DNA from: Bacteroidia bacterium
GTDB lineage: Bacteria > Bacteroidota > Bacteroidia > Bacteroidales > BM520
Length of the DNA: 23,911 nucleotides
Reading direction: 5' to 3'
Assembly (NCBI GenBank): GCA_009930445.1
Contig: RZYD01000009.1
Location: 1-23,911, forward strand
How positions within the stretch are numbered: position 1 is the stretch's first letter; each line of letters opens with the position of its first letter. Of this stretch, positions 18,422-23,911 are shown one piece after another. The notes below the pieces were generated by a model. It searched no databases and was not told the DNA's origin. It was given only the letters and a program-made list of their open reading frames with translations. The translations under genes were made by a program, and so were the position numbers.

Positions 18422-18456
18422 AAAAAATGGCGACCTGTTTAGGTCGCCATTTTTTT
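18422..18456. terminator. Bidirectional Rho-independent terminator (tRNA-Val and hsp20)
   Basis: The arms AAAAAATGGCGACCT (18422-18436) and AGGTCGCCATTTTTT (18441-18455) are perfectly complementary around a four-base GTTT loop. The A-run on one side and T-run on the other give a U-tract in either direction. The hairpin can therefore end the tRNA transcript on the plus strand and the convergent hsp20 transcript, whose stop is 16 bases away. Confidence 0.9.
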
Positions 18457-18471
18457 ATCCCTGTCTGGCTT

Positions 18472-18909
18472 TTATCGGATTTCAATCTGTTTCGCCGGCT
18501 TTGGTTTGGCCTCTTCCTTCTTGGGAATGCTTACTTTTAGTATCCCGTTATCGTATTTGGCCGCAATTTTATCGCTTTCTACTGTGGCCGGTAAAGTAAA
18601 TGACCGCCGGAACGACTGATAACTGAACTCTTTGCGCGTAAATAGCTGATCGTCTTTTCCCTCTTTTTCTTCTTTTTTCTCTGAGGAGATGGTCAGTGTG
18701 TTGTTGTTGAGTTCAATGCAGAAATCTTTTTTGGTTAAGCCCGGAGCTGCCATTTCAACCTCATACCCATCCACATCTTCTTTAATGTTAACCGACGGTA
18801 ATGTGGTATTCGTAGTGCTGAAATTCCGGTTCGACCAGTCAAATAATTCATTGTCAAAAAAGCGGTCGAACAAGCCTGGGAGTTGATTTGAAAATCTTAC
18901 AAGTGACAT
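18472..18909 (-). CDS. Small heat shock protein, Hsp20/alpha-crystallin family
   Basis: 145-residue ATP-independent cytoplasmic holdase that binds unfolding proteins under stress. A short N-terminal arm (FSNQLPGLFDRFFDNELFDW) precedes the alpha-crystallin domain at about 35-133. Landmarks are SVNIKEDVDGYEVEMAAPGL, the DFCIELNNNTLTI strand, FRRSFTLPATVESDKIAA and the signature DNGILKVSIPK. The C-terminal IEI motif used for oligomer contacts is present. A Shine-Dalgarno-like GGAGGA lies 7 bases before the ATG, unusual for Bacteroidota, and a TATCTTTG -7 box lies 52 bases upstream. An 11-base inverted repeat further up may be an operator. Confidence 0.95.
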   Translation of the reverse strand: MSLVRFSNQLPGLFDRFFDNELFDWSNRNFSTTNTTLPSVNIKEDVDGYEVEMAAPGLTKKDFCIELNNNTLTISSEKKEEKEGKDDQLFTRKEFSYQSFRRSFTLPATVESDKIAAKYDNGILKVSIPKKEEAKPKPAKQIEIR

Positions 18910-18916
18910 AGCTTAA

Positions 18917-18922
18917 TCCTCC
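18917..18922 (-). promoter_or_regulatory. Shine-Dalgarno site of hsp20
   Basis: The minus strand reads GGAGGA, ending 7 bases before the hsp20 ATG. This is ideal SD spacing and sequence, and stands out because the other genes in the window start without a recognisable SD. Confidence 0.6.
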
Positions 18923-18961
18923 ATTTTTTTAGTTAAACAATTATGAACATTCCCCTTATTT

Positions 18962-18969
18962 CAAAGATA
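18962..18969 (-). promoter_or_regulatory. -7 promoter box for hsp20
   Basis: The minus strand reads TATCTTTG, an exact TAnnTTTG match, placed to give a leader of about 45 bases that includes the SD site. A matching -33 TTG is not seen, so another sigma factor or an activator may contribute. Confidence 0.45.
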
Positions 18970-19056
18970 ATGCCATAACGAATTTGTGATTGTTGTAATC
19001 GGCTGAAAATGAAATAAATAGATTTTTGTAATGTGTTATTTGATGTGCAATACAGA

Positions 19057-19100
19057 GACAATTCGTCGTATATTTGACGGATTGTCGTGTCAATTTGTCG
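19057..19100. promoter_or_regulatory. Operator-like inverted repeat enclosing a -7 box
   Basis: The arms GACAATTCGTC (19057-19067) and GACGGATTGTC (19076-19086) are complementary over 11 bases with one G:T pair, spaced by 8 bases. The spacer together with the first base of the right arm forms TATATTTG (19069-19076), a perfect plus-strand -7 box. A third half-site CAATTTGTCG (19091-19100) repeats the left-arm CAATTCGTCG in direct orientation. No T-run follows in either direction, so a terminator is unlikely. It may be a repressor operator for hsp20 or the start of an antisense transcript into the cupin gene. Confidence 0.4.
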
Positions 19101-19158
19101 TTTTATTAAAGGTAAACTGTTCTTTTTTCAGCCTTTCGTTTGCTGACTTCAGGATTAA

Positions 19159-19497
19159 CTAGAGTACCCGGGTACTGGTGATGGGTCGGGGCGCTTTGAC
19201 CACAAGTATTCTTGCCGGTGTACCGGAGGCATTGGCGAGCCAATGGACAATATCCTTCGGGCTTTCCACCAGGTGATCTTTTTCGACGGCGATGGTTTCA
19301 TTCCCCACACTTACGTTCACCGTACCTTCCAGAATATAAAAGAAAACATCAACGGGCGTAATATGGGGTTTAAGTGCTTCCCCGGGCTTAAGGGTTATAT
19401 GCATTACCTGTGCACTTTCGCGATCATAAAGTTGTCGTACATCTACTTTGTGGGGTGTCTCCACTGCTGGTGGCTGGGTTGCATGTATAATTTTCAT
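19159..19497 (-). CDS. Cupin-domain protein with degenerate metal site
   Basis: 112-residue single-domain cupin. I start at ATG 19497 (MKIIHATQPP); the longer frame begins with TTG at 19506. Motif 1 is GEALKPHITPVDVFFYILEG (39-58): Gly39, His45 and Gly58 are in place, but the second His is Thr47 and the Glu position is Val51. Motif 2 (SPKDIVHWLANAS) keeps Pro80, His85 and Asn89. With half the usual ligands gone, metal-dependent catalysis is doubtful, and a ligand-binding or sensor role is as likely. It lies 81 bases after the DUF190 stop and may be the third gene of the crcB transcript. No specific substrate can be named. Confidence 0.8.
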   Translation of the reverse strand: MKIIHATQPPAVETPHKVDVRQLYDRESAQVMHITLKPGEALKPHITPVDVFFYILEGTVNVSVGNETIAVEKDHLVESPKDIVHWLANASGTPARILVVKAPRPITSTRVL

Positions 19498-19578
19498 GTT
19501 GTGCAATTTATTATTTATTGTTGTACAGTAAACCCTGATTTTTGAGTTTTGTTCGTCACCTGAAATTATTGATCTAAT

Positions 19579-19938
19579 TCAGAAAACCCTTTTTTCCCCC
19601 GGTTTATAGAGCAGGATGTCTAATTCCTCCAGTGTAGCCAGACATCCGTATTTAATGGTTTCCAGGCTGGGTTTAATACTTTCAAAGAACGCCAATATTT
19701 TTGTCTTTTCGTCGATTATCTCCACCACCACCGGTAATTTTTCTGTTATTTCCCAAAATTTGTAGGAGTGAATGACAGAGCTGGCGCCAAATCCCAAAAT
19801 TCCTTTTGTTACTGTTGCTCCGGCTAAGCCTTGTTCTTTTGCTTTAAAAACAAGGCTTTCATAGAGTAATTCCTGTTTATGTTTATCGGTTGAGCCGAGA
19901 TAAATCCGTAATGCCACGGCATTTTTTGTAGTTTCCAT
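19579..19938 (-). CDS. DUF190 family protein
   Basis: 119 residues matching the DUF190 pattern: an N-terminal LRIYLGSTDKHKQELLYESL, then AKEQGLAGATVTKGILGFGA with SSVIHSYKF, and ITEKLPVVVEIIDEKTKI. The family is thought to have a PII-like ferredoxin fold. Its genes very often neighbour crcB, and here it starts 6 bases after crcB ends. This suggests an accessory or sensing role in fluoride resistance, which is inference from context. The biochemical function is unknown. Confidence 0.88.
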   Translation of the reverse strand: METTKNAVALRIYLGSTDKHKQELLYESLVFKAKEQGLAGATVTKGILGFGASSVIHSYKFWEITEKLPVVVEIIDEKTKILAFFESIKPSLETIKYGCLATLEELDILLYKPGEKRVF

Positions 19939-19944
19939 ATCCGG

Positions 19945-20322
19945 TTAGATTAGTTTAATCATTGCGCGTCCGCCGAAAACGGCCAGTAGTCCCAGCGCGA
20001 AACTGAAGCTGGCATAGATAATCATTCGCAGGATTTCTCTGCTTTGTAGCAGTACATAAGCATCAAGTGAAAACGAGGAAAAGGTCGTGAATCCGCCGCA
20101 GATGCCCACAGTCAGAAAAATGCGCCATTCAGGTGACAAGAGGTTGCCTTTTTCTGAAAGTCCGAAGACAATACCAAGCAGCAGGCTTCCCAGGAGGTTA
20201 ACCACAAAGGTACCCCAGGGGAATACGGATACCGCTGAGAATTGAATGTAGCGTGTGATAATAAAGCGTAGAACGGTGCCAATGAATCCGCCCAGACCGG
20301 CAATGAGTATTGGTTTAATCAT
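19945..20322 (-). CDS. crcB: Fluoride efflux channel CrcB/Fluc
   Basis: 125-residue membrane protein with four predicted transmembrane helices; Fluc proteins work as antiparallel (dual-topology) dimers that let fluoride leave the cell. Visible motifs are GGFIGTVLRF in helix 1, WGTFVVNLLGSLLLG in helix 2 with the conserved Asn, and GICGGFTTFSSFSLDAYVLL in helix 3, which holds the central Na+ site and the phenylalanine box. Only one copy is present, so a homodimer is expected. It is followed at once by DUF190. No fluoride riboswitch is recognisable in the roughly 60-base predicted leader. Confidence 0.95.
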   Translation of the reverse strand: MIKPILIAGLGGFIGTVLRFIITRYIQFSAVSVFPWGTFVVNLLGSLLLGIVFGLSEKGNLLSPEWRIFLTVGICGGFTTFSSFSLDAYVLLQSREILRMIIYASFSFALGLLAVFGGRAMIKLI

Positions 20323-20386
20323 AGAAATACGTTAGTGTCGTTTTTTCTTGTTTGTAGGTGTTTGTAATGCAAAATCAATATAAAGA

Positions 20387-20394
20387 CAAAAATA
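20387..20394 (-). promoter_or_regulatory. -7 promoter box for crcB-DUF190
   Basis: The minus strand reads TATTTTTG (TAnnTTTG), 64 bases before the crcB ATG and just after the stop of the upstream MFS gene. This gives crcB its own start site. The -33 element is not clear. Confidence 0.4.
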
Positions 20395-20404
20395 CGAATA
20401 ACTT

Positions 20405-21790
20405 TTATTCTTTTTTACGTGTGATTTTGCCCCTGTAATAGGAGAAGTAGATTCCTGTAGTGCTGAGGAGGGCAAAGGTCAGGAATCCCCAGTGTATTAC
20501 TTTCATGAACAAATGATTGGATACGGTTTCAATGGGGTGGTTATTCAGAAAGCCCGCAATGAATAAAGTGGCGATAGTCATGCTGGTAATTTGCCCCAGC
20601 ACGCGCATGGTGGCCGCGGAACCGGAAGCCACTCCATACCTGGTTTTATCTACCGAACTCATGATAGTATTCATATTAGGCGATGAAAAGAGGGCAAACC
20701 CAAATCCTTCCCAAATCAGAATTGCGATAATAACAATGTGGGGCGTAGTGGGTGTGAGCAGGGAAAAAGCGGCTAGTCCCAGTGTACAAATCGACATTCC
20801 TAAAGTGGTGAGGCTTCGGGGTTGAATCCGGTCGGAGAGTTTTCCCGCTAAGGGCGAAAAGACCGCCATGATCGCTGGTTGCGCCACCAGAATAATTCCT
20901 GCATTTCCTGGCGACAATCCCTGGATTTTTTGCAGGTATAAACTTAAGAGAAAGACAATAGTAAACGTGGCGCTATAATTTACTAACGCGGCTAAGTTGG
21001 AATAGGCAAAAAGCCGGTTGGCTAAAAAGAGTCGGGTTTCAATTACCGGATAATCCGATTTTGTCTCAATAACCCAGAACACTATCAGGGCAAATGCTCC
21101 TCCCGCCATTAGCAGCCATCCTGTGATGGCCGGAATCGTGGACGAGCCGTACACTAATGCAATCAGGCCAGCCATGTACCATGCTGTTCCTTTCAGCTGA
21201 ATTTTTTTTTGCCCCCGGGTTGTGATTTCGTCCTTACCTAAAAAACGGAAAGCAATAAGGGTAGTGAGTATGCCGAGCCCGGTGGAAATAAAAAACAGGG
21301 ATCTCCATCCCAGATGTTGTGTCAGAATTCCTCCTGCAAAAGGCCCAAACGCCAGTCCCAGATAGACGGCCGAAACCGATATCCCAAGTACCCTTCCCCG
21401 TTGTTGGGGTACAAAGGCCGCGACCAGAATTGCCGGGCCGGTAGTGCTGGTCAGCGCAGCGCCAACTCCCTGAACGAACCGGAACAAAATCAGCCAGAAT
21501 CCTCCCGGAGCCAAACCGCTGAGCAAGGAGGAAATGGTGAAAATTATTAATCCCCCTTTAAACAGCTTTCTGATTCCGGTGAGGTCACCCCAACGGCCTA
21601 CCGGAAGTAAAAACATGGCAGAAGCCAGTAAAAAGGAGGTGATTATCCAACTTAACGAAACAGCTGTCATCTGAAAATCCTTCTCTATTGCAGGCAATGC
21701 GATGTTAACAGAAGAAATGAGAAATGTACCCATGAACGATGTAATCGCCACTACTGCAATGATGGAAAGCTGTTTTTTTGTCCACTGCAT
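20405..21790 (-). CDS. MFS transporter, DHA2 (EmrB/QacA-type) multidrug exporter
   Basis: 461 residues from ATG 21790 (MQWTKKQLSIIAVVAITSF), many hydrophobic segments, probably 14 transmembrane helices. Helix 1 has NIALPAIEKDFQMT, typical of DHA2 proteins. Motif A is GRWGDLTGIRKLF after helix 2, the motif B region is RFVQGVGAALTSTTGPAIL, and motif C in helix 5 is GLAFGPFAGGIL, the antiporter signature. These point to proton-driven export of drugs or other small molecules; the substrate is unknown. The frame is open to ATG 21844, but a -7 box (21815-21822) lies between the two, supporting the shorter form. No regulator or periplasmic adaptor gene is adjacent. Confidence 0.9.
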   Translation of the reverse strand: MQWTKKQLSIIAVVAITSFMGTFLISSVNIALPAIEKDFQMTAVSLSWIITSFLLASAMFLLPVGRWGDLTGIRKLFKGGLIIFTISSLLSGLAPGGFWLILFRFVQGVGAALTSTTGPAILVAAFVPQQRGRVLGISVSAVYLGLAFGPFAGGILTQHLGWRSLFFISTGLGILTTLIAFRFLGKDEITTRGQKKIQLKGTAWYMAGLIALVYGSSTIPAITGWLLMAGGAFALIVFWVIETKSDYPVIETRLFLANRLFAYSNLAALVNYSATFTIVFLLSLYLQKIQGLSPGNAGIILVAQPAIMAVFSPLAGKLSDRIQPRSLTTLGMSICTLGLAAFSLLTPTTPHIVIIAILIWEGFGFALFSSPNMNTIMSSVDKTRYGVASGSAATMRVLGQITSMTIATLFIAGFLNNHPIETVSNHLFMKVIHWGFLTFALLSTTGIYFSYYRGKITRKKE

Positions 21791-21814
21791 TCTTTTCCTT
21801 TCTGAACAGGGAGT

Positions 21815-21822
21815 CAAATTTA
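21815..21822 (-). promoter_or_regulatory. -7 promoter box for the MFS gene
   Basis: The minus strand reads TAAATTTG (TAnnTTTG), 24 bases before ATG 21790. It decides against the upstream ATG at 21844. No -33 TTG at the ideal distance. Confidence 0.45.
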
Positions 21823-22025
21823 TAAATTTTTCCGTCATAGGCATTTTTTTCTTATCGTTCTCACACCGTAAAAAAGTGTATTTTTACACGGCAGCTTGCG
21901 TGGATGTTTAATCGCTACTCTTTTGGGGTGCAATGCTAAACAGTGTTGTAAAGAAGAGCTGAAGTGTTCCTTCAGCAGCTATTTCCAATCCGGGTGCATC
22001 ATTCGTATCAAAAAAAACAAACAAA

Positions 22026-22742
22026 ATGCAAAATAATAAGTCGGGAGAAAAGTATTCAGGGAAAAACCTTCCTGCAGGGTTAACCATTTTATACGAAGAC
22101 CGCGATATCCTTGTGATTAATAAACCGGCGGGTTTGCTTACCATCAGTACAGCAGCAGAAAAATCACGGACTGCCTACCATTTGCTGACCGATTATGTGA
22201 AAAAAGGAAATCCACGTTCTTTTGCGCGAATTTTTATTGTTCATCGTATCGACAGAGATACCTCCGGGGTGCTGGTCTTTGCCCGAAGTGAAGAAGCAAA
22301 GCGTTTTTTACAGGAGCATTGGCAGGATTTCCATAAAACCTATTTTGCGGTAGTGATGGGAAAGTTGGCTGAACCGGAGGGAGAAATCAGTTCCTATCTT
22401 TGTGAAAACAGCATATTTCGGGTTTATTCTGTCAAGGATCCGGAAAAAGGCAAACTGGCCCGTACCGGCTACAAGGTACTGAAAGAGGCCAATGGCCTGT
22501 CGTTGCTGGAAGTAAAACTTCTAACCGGACGCAAGCATCAGATTCGCGTGCATTTGTCTGAAATGGGGCATCCTGTTGCCGGGGATAAAGTGTACGGGGA
22601 TAAAGCCATTAAAGGGATCAAACTGGCACTACATGCCGCCAGCCTGACACTGATTCACCCTTTTTCAAAGAAAGAGATGACCTTTGAAACCGGTTTACCC
22701 TTTGGACTCAAGTCGTTGGTAAAGCAAAAACAGCCGGGTTGA
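22026..22742 (+). CDS. RluA-family RNA pseudouridine synthase
   Basis: 238 residues. Isomerises uridine to pseudouridine in structured RNA (rRNA or tRNA) in the cytoplasm. Motif I is DRDILVINKPAGLLT (25-39). The catalytic motif HRIDRDTSGVLVFAR places the nucleophilic Asp at residue 76. Motif III is the LLTGRKHQIRVHL segment, followed by GHPVAGDKVYG. There is no N-terminal S4 domain, so it is a short RluA-type enzyme, not RluD; the exact target base cannot be told from sequence. Start at ATG 22026. It runs divergently from the MFS gene and converges with the GNAT gene, the two stops being 13 bases apart without a visible hairpin. Confidence 0.92.
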   Translation: MQNNKSGEKYSGKNLPAGLTILYEDRDILVINKPAGLLTISTAAEKSRTAYHLLTDYVKKGNPRSFARIFIVHRIDRDTSGVLVFARSEEAKRFLQEHWQDFHKTYFAVVMGKLAEPEGEISSYLCENSIFRVYSVKDPEKGKLARTGYKVLKEANGLSLLEVKLLTGRKHQIRVHLSEMGHPVAGDKVYGDKAIKGIKLALHAASLTLIHPFSKKEMTFETGLPFGLKSLVKQKQPG

Positions 22743-22755
22743 CCACCGGATAGAT

Positions 22756-23631
22756 TTATCCCAGTTCAAAGGTAGTGATGCCGAACACTTTATTTATTGC
22801 GAGTGCGGGGGGCGATCCGAGGTACATGCGGGCACATTCGAAAACGTACCTGGCGCGATATTTTTTTACCAGTTCGTATGCAGCCTGGTGAATTACCGGG
22901 ATATCGAGGTAAAAAGATTCTCCGGGAGCTGAATTCAGGCAAGCCCTGTAGAGGGCTTCTGCTATGCTGGCATTATCCGCAAATAGCGGGCCTATCTTAT
23001 ATCCGGAAATTGCCTGCCGGCTTACGGCAAATCCTCTTAACCCTTTATTATCGGTGTATTGGAAGGTTTTTGCATTCGGCATGGTAAGCCATCGCTGAAG
23101 AAACACCGCCCGCGGAAAACCAAAGCATTCCATGTCGAGGGGGTAAATTTCGTTTATTTCCTGAATGTTGAAGGAAGAAATATGCGGGTCTAGGGTGAAA
23201 TTTTCTCCTGATCTTTCGTAACGTTCATCGCGAAATGCCAGGTGAAATCCCCCTTCTGCGTAAAAGGGTTGCATTGCAACAACACCGTCCATGCCGATGG
23301 ATGCTCCGGCATTCAGACGCTGTATCAATGTATTGCGGCGCTGATACCACAGCCTGCGCCCAAGGCCCAACGTGCGGTAGGGGGGTGCGACAATAAAAAA
23401 GCCCATAAATCCAAAACGGCCATCGTATGAAACAATTGATCCGCCGGCAATCAGTTCGCCTTCCTGGTAATAGCCATAATAGCCGTCGGGGTCAGTGGCC
23501 CAAAATACCGCTGCATCCTGAATGCCGGGATTCCATCCTTCCCGTGCAGCCCATTGTACCAACGTTTTTAACCCTTCATAATCCAGTTTTTTGAATTCCG
23601 GGTTTTCTGCCGTTTTTTTGGTTAACTCCAT
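22756..23631 (-). CDS. GNAT family N-acetyltransferase, two-domain type
   Basis: 291 residues from ATG 23631 (MELTKKTAENPEFKKLDYEG). The N-terminal GNAT domain, about 1-140, has acceptor-side strands GELIAGGSIVSYDG and the acetyl-CoA loop FIVAPPYRTLGLGRRLW (R-x-x-G-x-G/A type). The C-terminal half resembles the second, degenerate GNAT-like domain of YitH-type proteins (FAVSRQAISGYKIGPLFADN, LDIPVIHQAAYELVKKY). The substrate is unknown. The frame is open to ATG 23682, but a TATCTTTG -7 box at 23662-23669 lies between the two, and the extra 17 residues do not look like domain sequence, so I prefer the shorter start. Confidence 0.85.
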   Translation of the reverse strand: MELTKKTAENPEFKKLDYEGLKTLVQWAAREGWNPGIQDAAVFWATDPDGYYGYYQEGELIAGGSIVSYDGRFGFMGFFIVAPPYRTLGLGRRLWYQRRNTLIQRLNAGASIGMDGVVAMQPFYAEGGFHLAFRDERYERSGENFTLDPHISSFNIQEINEIYPLDMECFGFPRAVFLQRWLTMPNAKTFQYTDNKGLRGFAVSRQAISGYKIGPLFADNASIAEALYRACLNSAPGESFYLDIPVIHQAAYELVKKYRARYVFECARMYLGSPPALAINKVFGITTFELG

Positions 23632-23661
23632 CCCATTCGCTTTTATAATTTTGCCGGTTTT

Positions 23662-23669
23662 CAAAGATA
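23662..23669 (-). promoter_or_regulatory. -7 promoter box for the GNAT gene
   Basis: The minus strand reads TATCTTTG (TAnnTTTG), 30 bases before ATG 23631, giving a leader of about 24 bases. It argues against translation from ATG 23682. A -33 TTG is not seen at the usual spacing. The remaining bases to the window end (23683-23911) show no gene or RNA that I can support. Confidence 0.45.
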
Positions 23670-23911
23670 CAAAACCCTGCATTTCAGGAAACTCTTCCGT
23701 GTTTTTGTTGTGGAAGACCCCTCTAATTGTTGGTTGAAAAGATTTGGACGAACGCTGTAACGATTCTATCCGATAAAATTTATGGCGTACTGACTAATCG
23801 ATCTACAGGTTTATTTTTATAAAATCTTTATGGTGGGGATGTAAAATAATACAAAGTTTTTATGTATTCAACCGCATTTTTGCAATCGACCGTCAGGCAC
23901 CATGGGCTAAT

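Noticed and set aside
19243..19545. 100-codon plus-strand frame opposite the cupin gene
   Set aside because: It is antisense to the cupin gene, with Cys/Tyr/Phe-rich composition typical of shadow frames. The -7 box at 19069 could make an antisense RNA, but a protein is not supported.
20323..20404. Fluoride riboswitch upstream of crcB
   Set aside because: Reading the minus strand shows none of the conserved GATGG, CCGCC or CTGATG-type blocks, only AT-rich sequence with a -7 box.
21868..21895. GTAAAAA/TTTTTAC and GTGTA/TACAC short palindromes between the MFS and RluA-type genes
   Set aside because: The overlapping arms of 5-7 bases in AT-rich sequence are within what chance gives; no promoter element is positioned with them.
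23870..23911. Possible promoter at the right edge (CATTTTTGC)
   Set aside because: It misses the first consensus base, has no -33 TTG at proper spacing, and no gene start is visible before the window ends.

Overview
The window looks like the chromosome of a Bacteroidota bacterium, probably a Bacteroidia/Marinilabiliales-type member. The reasons are a type IX secretion (T9SS) cluster, a lipoprotein-type TamA (TamL), several TAnnTTTG -7 promoter boxes, near-absence of Shine-Dalgarno sites, and ispF of the non-mevalonate isoprenoid route. No phage, insertion sequence, CRISPR array or rRNA was seen.

Layout. Positions 1-3827 (minus strand) read porP/sprF-like, gldJ, then murF, which is cut by the left edge. 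A strong hairpin terminator separates gldJ from murF. Diverging from this block, 4101-13611 (plus strand) holds porU, a second full-length porU paralog, porV and ispF. This is the expected porU-porV-ispF order with an extra sortase gene inserted. The two sortases have almost the same length (1264 and 1265 residues), and their catalytic His and Cys fall at the same residue numbers (776 and 810) although the sequences have diverged widely. An AT-rich gap without a convincing gene follows (13612-14049).

Positions 14050-17790 (minus) hold tamL followed by an SF1B (RecD/Dda-like) helicase. A gap of about 0.5 kb carries a candidate 53-residue gene at 18022-18183. Next is tRNA-Val(TAC) with a textbook Bacteroidota promoter, ending in a perfect hairpin that can also terminate the convergent hsp20 gene. 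Positions 18472-20322 (minus) hold hsp20, a cupin, a DUF190 protein and the fluoride channel gene crcB. A DHA2-type MFS exporter (20405-21790, minus), an RluA-type pseudouridine synthase (22026-22742, plus) and a GNAT acetyltransferase (22756-23631, minus) complete the window.

How it works together. PorU and PorV form the outer-membrane attachment complex that removes the C-terminal sorting signal of T9SS cargo and anchors it at the surface. GldJ and the PorP-like barrel belong to the same machine. TamL is another outer-membrane assembly factor. The rest is housekeeping or stress and ion defence: cell wall, isoprenoids, helicase, tRNA, small heat-shock protein, fluoride and drug export. The most notable features are the tandem sortases, an 11-bp inverted repeat that encloses a promoter box upstream of hsp20, and the unlisted small ORF. 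I saw no wholly new multi-gene system.
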